A stretch of 9,848 nt of DNA from Brevundimonas sp. UBA5866 (lineage in GTDB: Bacteria > Pseudomonadota > Alphaproteobacteria > Caulobacterales > Caulobacteraceae): positions 1 through 9,848 of the forward strand of contig NZ_DJFS01000040.1 in the NCBI RefSeq assembly GCF_002432125.1. Direction: 5' to 3'. The position numbers were made by a program, and so were the translations under genes. How positions within the stretch are numbered: the first letter of the stretch is position 1; every line of letters starts with the position of its first letter. Positions 1 to 6,683 of the stretch are shown here, in pieces. Below the pieces are notes generated by a model. It saw only the letters and a list, made by a program, of their open reading frames with translations. It did not search any database and was not told the origin of the DNA.

Positions 1-48
1 ATCAAGCGCGCCCGCTACCTGGCCCTGCTGCCGTACGTGGTGAAGTAA
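1..48 (+). CDS. rpsR: 30S ribosomal protein S18, C-terminal end (partial)
   Basis: The window opens inside a gene whose last 15 codons read IKRARYLALLPYVVK and stop with TAA at 46-48. The R-x-RYLALLPY ending is the characteristic C-terminus of ribosomal protein S18, a small-subunit protein that sits beside S6 on 16S rRNA. The identity is strengthened by rplI starting one base after the stop, since rpsF-rpsR-rplI is a conserved operon order in bacteria. Only the tail is visible, so length and start cannot be judged. Confidence 0.9.
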   Translation: MKRARYLALLPYVVK

Positions 49-49
49 G

Positions 50-634
50 ATGAAGGTCGTTCTGCTGGAACGCGTCGACAACCTCGGCGCCATCGGCGAC
101 GTCGTCACTGTTAAGGACGGCTTCGCACGTAACTTCCTCCTGCCGCGCGACAAGGCTCGCCGCGCCACGGAAGCCAACCTGAAGGCCTTCGAAATCGAGC
201 GTGCTGCTATTGAAGCCCGCAACGAGAAGAACAAGGCCGACGCTCAGGTCATCGCTGACAAGATCGACGGCGAAACCTACGTCATGATCCGTCAGGCTGG
301 CGAAACCGGCCAGCTGTACGGCTCGGTCGCTGGCCGCGACGTCGCTGAAGCCATCAAGGCTGAAGGCGGCAAGGTCGAGCGTTCGCAAGTCGTGCTCAAC
401 ACCGCGATCAAGACCCTCGGCATTCACGAAGTGCTGGTTCGCCTGCACGGTGAAGTGTCGGCGACCGTCAAGATCAACGTGGCCCGTTCGGCTGATGAAG
501 CCGAGCGTCAAGCCCGCGGTGAAGACGTCATCGCTTCGCGCTTCGACGACGAGCGTGCTGCTGCTGAAGAAGCTGCTCAAGAGCTCATCGAAGGCGGAGC
601 CGGTCAGCAAGAAGGCTTCGGCGAAGAAGCCTAA
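50..634 (+). CDS. rplI: 50S ribosomal protein L9
   Basis: Encodes ribosomal protein L9 (194 aa), a two-domain protein of the large subunit that binds 23S rRNA near the L1 stalk. The N-terminal domain shows the family signature at residues 11-35 (NLGAIGDVVTVKDGFARNFL, then LPRDK). A long helical linker follows (about 40-75), then the C-terminal domain containing GQLYGSVAGRDVAEAI and GIHEVLVRLH. E. coli L9 is 149 aa; the extra roughly 45 residues form an acidic, Ala/Glu-rich tail ending GGAGQQEGFGEEA, typical of alphaproteobacterial L9. The ATG lies one base after the rpsR stop and has no strong ribosome-binding site, so translation is probably coupled to rpsR. An intrinsic terminator 40 bases downstream ends the operon. 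Confidence 0.97.
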   Translation: MKVVLLERVDNLGAIGDVVTVKDGFARNFLLPRDKARRATEANLKAFEIERAAIEARNEKNKADAQVIADKIDGETYVMIRQAGETGQLYGSVAGRDVAEAIKAEGGKVERSQVVLNTAIKTLGIHEVLVRLHGEVSATVKINVARSADEAERQARGEDVIASRFDDERAAAEEAAQELIEGGAGQQEGFGEEA

Positions 635-674
635 GGCTTTTTCATCCGCTTTCGCTGATTGCGATCAAGGATTG

Positions 675-707
675 GGGCATCACCTTCGGGTGGTGCCCTT
701 TTTCTTT
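675..707 (+). terminator. Intrinsic terminator of the rpsR-rplI operon
   Basis: A 10-bp stem (675-684 with 689-698, one G-T wobble at 680/693) closes a TTCG tetraloop at 685-688. It is followed at once by the T-rich run TTTTTCTTT (699-707). It lies 40 bases after the rplI stop and matches a Rho-independent terminator. Confidence 0.92.
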
Positions 708-919
708 GCGCGACCTGTATCCAGGCTTTCCCGCGCCACAAACAGGGAATGGTCGCGCGCTTTGTTGTTTAGTTTTTCTACGCCTGTATTCAGATAATCT
801 CGATATCGCACGGCACCGATCGGCCTCAGGGTGGCGGGGTTCAGTCTGTGGATCGCGCTCCAAGGTGCGCGCGAACCACGAGCCCGTACGGCCGATGCTC
901 GCTCCTCCCAATCAGGCAG

Positions 920-937
920 GCCTCGTCCGGATGAGGC
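920..937. promoter_or_regulatory. 18-bp near-palindrome in the receptor leader
   Basis: The arms GCCTCGTCC (920-928) and GGATGAGGC (929-937) are complementary except for one G-T pair. They are flanked by AGGCA (914-918) and TGCCT (953-957), which could form an outer stem. The site lies 200 bases before the receptor start and just before the ribosome-binding site of a 21-codon frame. It could be an operator or an RNA hairpin; the sequence alone does not decide. Confidence 0.35.
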
Positions 938-957
938 TTCAACGTGGGGAGATGCCT

Positions 958-1023
958 ATGTCGATATTCGGTTCAGTTCCGCAATTTCGGAACCCGACCT
1001 GTCGCCACCGTCAGCCGGACTGA
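958..1023 (+). CDS. Possible 21-aa leader peptide upstream of the receptor
   Basis: A short frame starts with ATG at 958, six bases after the good ribosome-binding site GGGGAG (946-951). It reads MSIFGSVPQFRNPTCRHRQPD and stops with TGA at 1021-1023. Its translation signal is better than that of the receptor gene downstream. It contains the inverted repeat GTTCCG/CGGAAC (976-981/988-993), and its stop overlaps a second small hairpin (1010-1024), so translation could influence leader folding. There is no recognisable domain and no evidence of expression. It could equally be a chance frame or the relic of a former gene start. It is not in frame with the receptor. Confidence 0.3.
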   Translation: MSIFGSVPQFRNPTCRHRQPD

Positions 1024-1118
1024 CCTACCCGAACACGCAGAAAATCTGATCTGTCCGCTGCCGATGCGCGGACGAAGGCCCGCCACGCGCGGCCACACCC
1101 GGAAAGCCTGACATCAAA

Positions 1119-3560
1119 ATGCTCCGCTCTTTCGCTACCCGCTCCGCCCTGTTTGCCGCCGCGTCCGGCTCGGCCCTGCTGATCGCCGCAGGTGCCCACG
1201 CGCAGGAAGCCGACCAAACCACCAGCGTCGATGACATCGTCGTCACCGGCACCCGCGTGGCCAACCGCTCGCGCCTCGATACCGTGGCCCCGGTCGATGT
1301 GGTGACCGCCGAAACCCTTGAACAGCGCGGCTCGACCGAACTGGCCACCCAGTTGGCCGCCAGCGTCCCTGCCCTGAACTTCCCGCGCCCGTCGGCCACC
1401 GACGGCACCGACTCCATCCGTCCCGCCACCCTGCGCGGTCAGGGACCGGACCAAACGCTGGTTCTGGTCAACGGCGTGCGACGCCACCAGACCGCCCTCG
1501 TGAACCTGAACGGCTCGGTCGGTCGCGGCTCGTCTGCGGTGGACCTGAATGCCATCCCGTCCTCTGCCGTCGAGCGCATCGAGGTGCTGCGTGACGGTGC
1601 CGCCGCCCAATATGGCTCTGACGCCATTGCCGGTGTGCTGAACCTGCGTCTGCGCGAAGCCCGTGAAGGTGGCGGGGCTACACTCACCTATGGCCAGTAC
1701 ATCACCGACTACACCGGCTTCTATGGCCGTGCCGACGATATCCGCGACGGCGACACCCTGACCGTCTCGGCATGGCAGGGGTTTGCCATCGGCGACGAAG
1801 GCTTCCTGACCGCCTCGGTCGAATACCGCGACCGCGACCGCACCAACCGCTCGGACATCAACCCGACGTTGGGCCGCATCACTGGCGGTCAGGGCGATGC
1901 CCAGACCGAAGACCTGTCGGTTTACCTGAACGCCGGCGCGCCTATCTCGGCCAACTGGGAAGCCTATGGCTGGGCGGGATATCAAAAGCGTGACGGCTCT
2001 GCCGCCGCCTTCTATCGCACCCCGACCGATGCCACCCAGAACCCGGACTATGGCTCGGGCCGCAAATATCCGGATGGATACCTGCCCTTTATCCTGACCG
2101 ACACCACCGACTGGACCGCCGCCGGCGGTGTTCGCGGCAACATTGGTGAATGGGGTGTGGACATCAATCTGGGCTACGGCTCGAACAAGATCGAGTTCGG
2201 TGCCGAGAACACCATGAACCCGACCTATGGCCTTAACGGCCCGACCGAGTTCAAAGCGGGCTCGCTGAAATACGACCAGCTTGTGCTGGGTATCGACGCC
2301 AGCCGTGGCTACGATCTGGGGTGGTACGGCCCGCTGAACGTGGCCTTCGGCCTTGAGGCCCGCCGCGAGACCTACAGGATCGGCGCGGGTGAGGAAGCCT
2401 CCTATGCGCGCGGACCGGTCCTGACCGCCGGTGGCAGCACCCTCGCCTTCGGCTCGCGCGGCTTCACCGGCTTTACGCCTGCCAACGAGGTTGACGAAGA
2501 CCGAAGCAATGTCGGCGTCTATCTGGATCTGGAAGGCGAAGTCGTCGAGGGCCTGACCCTGTCGGGTGCCGTCCGCTACGAGAACTATTCGGACTTTGGC
2601 GACAATGTCTCGGGCAAGTTCGCGGCGCGATACGACTTCAACCCGAACTTCGCCATCCGCGGTGCCGTCTCGACCGGCTTCCGCGCGCCCAGCCTGCAAC
2701 AGCAATACTATACCCAGACCTCGATCCTCTACATCAACAACGTCCCCTATGAGACAGGCACCTACCCCTCGGTCAGCGAGGTGGGCAGGGCTCTGGGCGG
2801 AACGCCGCTGGAGGCCGAGGAATCGGTAAACTACTCGCTGGGCTTCGTCCTGCGTAACGGCCCGTTCGAGCTGACCGCAGACGCCTATCGCATCGATATC
2901 AAGGACCGGATCATCCTGTCGGAAACCCTGACCGGTTCGGCCACCGCTGCTGTCGGCACCAACGGCCGCACCATTTTCGACCTGCTGGCCCCGTATGGCG
3001 CATCGGCAGCCCGCTTCTTCATCAACGGCGTGGACACCGAAACCACCGGCTTGGACGTTGTCGCCCGTTACCGCGCCGAAACGGCGGCGGGCCACCGCCT
3101 CGACTTCACGCTGGCCGGTAACGTCAACGACTTCAAGGTCACCAAGACCCCCGTCACCGAAAGCGGCATCCTGCCGACGCCGACCACACTGTTCGGGCGT
3201 CAGGCTGTCTACCGCTTCGAAGAAGGCACCCCGCCGTGGAAGGTGGTGTTCCAGACCGACTGGGAAGCCAGCAAGCTGGGCGGCACATTCCGTCTGACCG
3301 GCTATGGCGACGTTCTGGCCGCAGGTGCATCCGAAGCCACGGACCTGCAACTGGGCGACGCCCTGATCGCGGACGTCGAAGCCCGTTACCGCTTTACCGA
3401 CAATGTCACTCTGTCGATCGGTGCGGACAACGTCTTTGACCAGTATCCGCGCCAGAGCCTGCGCGAGAACAATACGACGGGGGCTTTCCCCTTCTCCAAC
3501 TTCTCGCCTTACGGATTCAACGGTCGCTATGTTTACGGACGTCTTGCCTTCAAGTGGTAA
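1119..3560 (+). CDS. TonB-dependent outer-membrane receptor
   Basis: Encodes an 813-aa outer-membrane transporter that imports a scarce ligand using energy passed from TonB-ExbB-ExbD. Residues 1-28 form a signal peptide with a likely AHA-Q cleavage site. A TonB-box-like stretch DDIVVTGTR (38-46) follows, then the plug domain (about 50-165) with LRGQGPDQTLVLVNGVRR and the conserved VERIEVLRDGAAAQYGSDAI motif. The rest is the beta-barrel, including GFRAPSLQQ and a C-terminus ending in Trp, as needed for barrel assembly. ATG 1119 is the first start after an in-frame stop (1047) and fits the signal peptide; its ribosome-binding site is weak (GGAAAG at 1101-1106). The substrate cannot be told: siderophore, vitamin or sugar are all possible, and no transport genes lie beside it. 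It is a single-gene unit with its own terminator. Confidence 0.95.
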   Translation: MLRSFATRSALFAAASGSALLIAAGAHAQEADQTTSVDDIVVTGTRVANRSRLDTVAPVDVVTAETLEQRGSTELATQLAASVPALNFPRPSATDGTDSIRPATLRGQGPDQTLVLVNGVRRHQTALVNLNGSVGRGSSAVDLNAIPSSAVERIEVLRDGAAAQYGSDAIAGVLNLRLREAREGGGATLTYGQYITDYTGFYGRADDIRDGDTLTVSAWQGFAIGDEGFLTASVEYRDRDRTNRSDINPTLGRITGGQGDAQTEDLSVYLNAGAPISANWEAYGWAGYQKRDGSAAAFYRTPTDATQNPDYGSGRKYPDGYLPFILTDTTDWTAAGGVRGNIGEWGVDINLGYGSNKIEFGAENTMNPTYGLNGPTEFKAGSLKYDQLVLGIDASRGYDLGWYGPLNVAFGLEARRETYRIGAGEEASYARGPVLTAGGSTLAFGSRGFTGFTPANEVDEDRSNVGVYLDLEGEVVEGLTLSGAVRYENYSDFGDNVSGKFAARYDFNPNFAIRGAVSTGFRAPSLQQQYYTQTSILYINNVPYETGTYPSVSEVGRALGGTPLEAEESVNYSLGFVLRNGPFELTADAYRIDIKDRIILSETLTGSATAAVGTNGRTIFDLLAPYGASAARFFINGVDTETTGLDVVARYRAETAAGHRLDFTLAGNVNDFKVTKTPVTESGILPTPTTLFGRQAVYRFEEGTPPWKVVFQTDWEASKLGGTFRLTGYGDVLAAGASEATDLQLGDALIADVEARYRFTDNVTLSIGADNVFDQYPRQSLRENNTTGAFPFSNFSPYGFNGRYVYGRLAFKW

Positions 3561-3588
3561 GACACTGTTAACTATTGATAAAGCTAAA

Positions 3589-3616
3589 GGACGTCCGATT
3601 TCGGGCGTCCTTTTTT
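3589..3616 (+). terminator. Intrinsic terminator of the receptor gene
   Basis: A 9-bp stem (3589-3597 with 3602-3610, one T-G wobble at 3594/3605) closes the loop ATTT and is followed by six T (3611-3616). AAA at 3586-3588 could pair with the first T residues to lengthen the stem. It lies 28 bases after the receptor stop. Confidence 0.92.
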
Positions 3617-3634
3617 CACATTCAGCTAAGGTTC

Positions 3635-3664
3635 AGGCTGTGGACCTTAGATCAAACACAGCCT
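3635..3664. promoter_or_regulatory. Perfect 8-bp dyad upstream of the small secreted gene
   Basis: AGGCTGTG (3635-3642) and its exact reverse complement CACAGCCT (3657-3664) are separated by 14 bases, with half-site centres 22 bp apart, about two helical turns. This geometry suits a dimeric regulator. It lies 48 bases before the ATG at 3712 and after the receptor terminator, so it is well placed as an operator or promoter element. The left half continues as TGTGGA, the core also present twice before dnaB. The binding protein is unknown. Confidence 0.4.
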
Positions 3665-3711
3665 TATATATCCGCCAACAACCTGGCCGTGATCGGAGCA
3701 TCTTCACCACC

Positions 3712-4110
3712 ATGACTCGTCGCATCGCAGTGAAAGCCATTGGTTTATCCGCCGTTCTCACGGTTATGACCACGGGCCTGCCCGCCGTGGCGCAGTCGCA
3801 GATGACCGTGGCCCAGTTCCTTGAAATCGGTCAGGATATTCCCCGCAACCGTGCCGCAGCCATGCTGCGCTCCGAGACACGCCAGCTGATCCGTGTCGCG
3901 ACCAGCGCCGTCAACCAGATCAAGGCCGAACAGGCCTCTGCCGAAAAGGCAGGCCGCCGTCCGGCCACCTGCATTCCTTCGACCGGCACGGGCATCACGC
4001 CCGAAACCCTTGTCGCCCGCTTCGAGGGGATGCCTGTCTCACGCAGAAATCTGACGGTGACCCAAGCCATCCGTGAATGGATGGTTGAACGTTATCCCTG
4101 TCGCGGCTAA
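3712..4110 (+). CDS. Small secreted protein of unknown function
   Basis: A 132-aa protein with a clear Sec signal peptide: basic MTRR start, hydrophobic core at about 5-24, and a likely AVA-Q cleavage after residue 27. The mature 105 residues contain a predicted helical region (31-80) with many Ala, Arg and Gln, then C87-I-P, a Thr/Pro/Glu segment (93-100), and a C-terminal helix ending in Y-P-C130-R-G. The two cysteines could form a periplasmic disulfide. The spacing of the CIP motif, a following T-P-E-x-L and a terminal helix loosely recalls Rap1a/Tai-type small periplasmic domains, but I cannot establish membership. The frame extends far upstream into the receptor gene, but ATG 3712 is chosen because it gives the signal peptide and lies beyond the terminator. 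GGAG at 3695-3698 is a distant ribosome-binding site. Confidence 0.75.
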   Translation: MTRRIAVKAIGLSAVLTVMTTGLPAVAQSQMTVAQFLEIGQDIPRNRAAAMLRSETRQLIRVATSAVNQIKAEQASAEKAGRRPATCIPSTGTGITPETLVARFEGMPVSRRNLTVTQAIREWMVERYPCRG

Positions 4111-4143
4111 GCCCGCTTCTCCTCTAAATCCCCGCATTTAACA

Positions 4144-4171
4144 GGCTGTGGATAACCACGGCTGTGGATGG
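4144..4171. promoter_or_regulatory. Two DnaA-box-like direct repeats upstream of dnaB
   Basis: GGCTGTGGAT occurs twice, at 4144-4153 and 4160-4169, exactly 16 bp apart. Within the first copy, TGTGGATAA (4147-4155) is the exact complement of the classical DnaA box TTATCCACA. The second reads TGTGGATGG (4163-4171), two mismatches from it. They lie 62-86 bases before the dnaB start. DnaA is known to be a transcription factor as well as the initiator in Caulobacter, so control of the helicase gene by DnaA is plausible. That these sites bind DnaA is inference. Confidence 0.5.
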
Positions 4172-4186
4172 GGACTGATATTAGGT

Positions 4187-4211
4187 GGCCGCCCCGATGC
4201 ACGAGGCGGCC
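4187..4211 (+). promoter_or_regulatory. GC-rich hairpin in the dnaB leader
   Basis: GGCCGCC (4187-4193) pairs perfectly with GGCGGCC (4205-4211) around an 11-base loop, 21 bases before the dnaB ATG. No T-run follows, so it is not a standard terminator. It could shape the 5' end of the dnaB message. Confidence 0.35.
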
Positions 4212-4232
4212 CGCTCTGTTTGATTGGCGTTC

Positions 4233-5711
<1,479 letters not shown>

Positions 5712-5763
5712 GCCCGTCCCCGTCCTACGGAACGGGCTGGACCGTCCCGCGCTTAAACCATGA

Positions 5764-5780
5764 AAGGCGATCCCCGCCTT
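5764..5780 (+). promoter_or_regulatory. Small hairpin before the ankyrin lipoprotein ribosome-binding site
   Basis: AAGGCG (5764-5769) pairs perfectly with CGCCTT (5775-5780) around a 5-base loop. It ends two bases before GGAG (5782-5785), the likely ribosome-binding site for ATG 5793. A second imperfect inverted repeat, GCCCGT/ACGGGC (5712-5717/5732-5737), directly follows the dnaB stop but lacks a T-run. Both may be mRNA structures in the dnaB-ankyrin gap. Confidence 0.3.
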
Positions 5781-5792
5781 CGGAGCTTTGTC

Positions 5793-6428
5793 ATGCGCAG
5801 GGCGGTTATTGCAGGAATGGGTATGATGGCGGTTCTGGGCGGCTTCGGCCTCATGTCATGCGCAAAATCCGAAGACCAGACGCGCGGCGACTCCGCCGCC
5901 GCCGGGTCGCCGGATGAACCCCGCAACCGTACGGGCCAGACGCCCCTGCTGGTCGCCGTTTGGGAAAACGACATCGAAACGGCCCGCGCCCTGATCGCCG
6001 CCGGTGCCGACGTCAACGCCAAGGACGACATCCACGACAGCCCCTATCTGGTGGCGGGGGCCCAAGGCCGTACGGAAATCCTTGAACTCATTCTCGGCAG
6101 CGGTCGGGCCGATCTGAAAAGTACAAACCGCTATGGGGGCACGGCCCTGATCCCCGCCGCCGAGAAAGGCCATCCCGAAGCCGTGCGCCTGCTGCTGGCG
6201 GCGGGTGTGGACGCCGATCACGTCAACCGTCTGGGTTGGACGGCGCTGATGGAAACGGTCGTCCTGTCAGATGGCGGCCCGATCCACGTCGAGATCCTCG
6301 AGACCCTGCTGGAAGCGGGGGCCAATCCGAACATCCCCGACCGCAACGGCGTCACGGCCCTTACCCATGCACGCCGTCAGGGCTTTTCAGATATGGTCCG
6401 GTTGCTGGAACGGCACGGCGCACGCTAG
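5793..6428 (+). CDS. Ankyrin-repeat lipoprotein
   Basis: A 211-aa protein with a lipoprotein signal: basic MRR, hydrophobic stretch to about residue 20, and L-M-S-C with the lipidated Cys at 23. Ala follows the Cys, which does not favour inner-membrane retention. After a short polar linker (24-46) the rest is four to five ankyrin repeats, recognisable by GQTPLLVAV, ALIAAGADVNAKD, GGTALIPAAEKGH, LLLAAGVDADHVN, GWTALMETV, LLEAGANPNIPDRNG and LLERHG. Ankyrin repeats bind other proteins, so a periplasmic scaffold, chaperone or inhibitor role is likely; the partner is unknown. ATG 5793 is chosen over ATG 5760 because GGAG (5782-5785) sits seven bases before it and it gives a normal signal peptide. 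The gene is 81 bases after dnaB and could be partly cotranscribed with it. Confidence 0.88.
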   Translation: MRRAVIAGMGMMAVLGGFGLMSCAKSEDQTRGDSAAAGSPDEPRNRTGQTPLLVAVWENDIETARALIAAGADVNAKDDIHDSPYLVAGAQGRTEILELILGSGRADLKSTNRYGGTALIPAAEKGHPEAVRLLLAAGVDADHVNRLGWTALMETVVLSDGGPIHVEILETLLEAGANPNIPDRNGVTALTHARRQGFSDMVRLLERHGAR

Positions 6429-6452
6429 CCGCCCGCTGGCAGGAAACCCTGA

Positions 6453-6637
6453 CGCCTGCCGCCGGGCAAGGTCGCCGACTATGACTGGACCAAGACAACG
6501 GCCCGCAGTAACGGGTTCGCGTCATCTATGGCGTCGGACACACCTATCTGCTGAACCGTTTCGCCTCGGAAAGAGGCGCATTCAGGGTTCAGGATGCCTC
6601 GCAAGAACTGAATATCTCTGCTGACGAGGCAAAATAA
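6453..6637 (+). pseudogene. Decayed 3' fragment of a gene (TraB/GumN or DUF5694-like)
   Basis: Between the ankyrin gene and alr lies protein-like sequence with no usable start and a frame break. One frame reads RLPPGKVADYDWTKTTARSN from 6453. A different frame, open from 6512 to the TAA at 6635-6637, reads RVRVIYGVGHTYLLNRFASE and continues with a tail ending SADEAK. The V-I-Y-G-x-G-H-x-x-L-L pattern near a C-terminus resembles the conserved GxGH segment of TraB/GumN-type proteins and of the DUF5694 family, where it follows R-V-x-V. I infer that a gene of this kind was truncated at its 5' end and frameshifted near 6512. The family assignment comes from memory of the motif, and chance resemblance is possible in so short a piece. 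Confidence 0.5.
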
Positions 6638-6683
6638 TCCGACAACCTGTTGCGGGCGCGGGTCAGGGGCGTAGAACGTCCGT

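Larger units (their letters stand above)
708..1118. other. Gene-free leader region upstream of the TonB-dependent receptor
   Basis: This stretch of 411 bases holds no convincing protein gene. It begins with an AT-rich patch (761-800) that could contain a promoter; GATAAT at 793-798 resembles a -10 box, but no good -35 box is visible. Several short inverted repeats follow: 879-883/897-901, the near-palindrome 920-937, 976-981/988-993, 1010-1014/1020-1024 and 1053-1058/1068-1073. A 21-codon frame with a strong ribosome-binding site lies at 958-1023. TGTGGATCG at 847-855 is one mismatch from the complement of the Caulobacter-type DnaA box TGATCCACA. I recognised no known riboswitch: the cobalamin, TPP and glycine core motifs are absent. 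Confidence 0.5.

Noticed and set aside
560..634. A Lys/Ala-rich C-terminal tail of L9 in the +1 frame (V-S-K-K-A-S-A-K-K-P-K), suggesting a frameshift
   Set aside because: The in-frame acidic tail ending GGAGQQEGFGEEA resembles the C-terminus of other Caulobacterales L9 proteins as I recall, so the annotated frame stands.
708..1118. Cobalamin or other known riboswitch upstream of the receptor
   Set aside because: I searched by eye for the conserved cobalamin, TPP and glycine core motifs and did not find them.
1011..3350. Long open frame (779 codons) on the minus strand opposite the TonB receptor
   Set aside because: It is an antisense shadow caused by high-GC third positions in the receptor gene. 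It shows no domain, signal or start context, while the plus-strand protein is a textbook receptor.
3403..3711. Upstream extension of the small secreted protein's frame by 103 codons into the receptor gene
   Set aside because: The extension overlaps the receptor's C-terminus and crosses its terminator, and it would hide the signal peptide; it is merely an open frame.
3712..3718. GACTC (CcrM-type GANTC) overlapping the start codon of the small secreted gene, and another at radA codons 4-5 (8623-8627)
   Set aside because: Cell-cycle methylation control is possible, but GACTC also occurs inside other genes of the window (for example near 1409 and 5888), so two sites near starts are not strong evidence.
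6438..6460. Terminator after the ankyrin gene (GGCAGG/CCTGCC inverted repeat)
   Set aside because: The stem is only 6 bp with an 11-base loop and no T-run, so it is not a convincing terminator.
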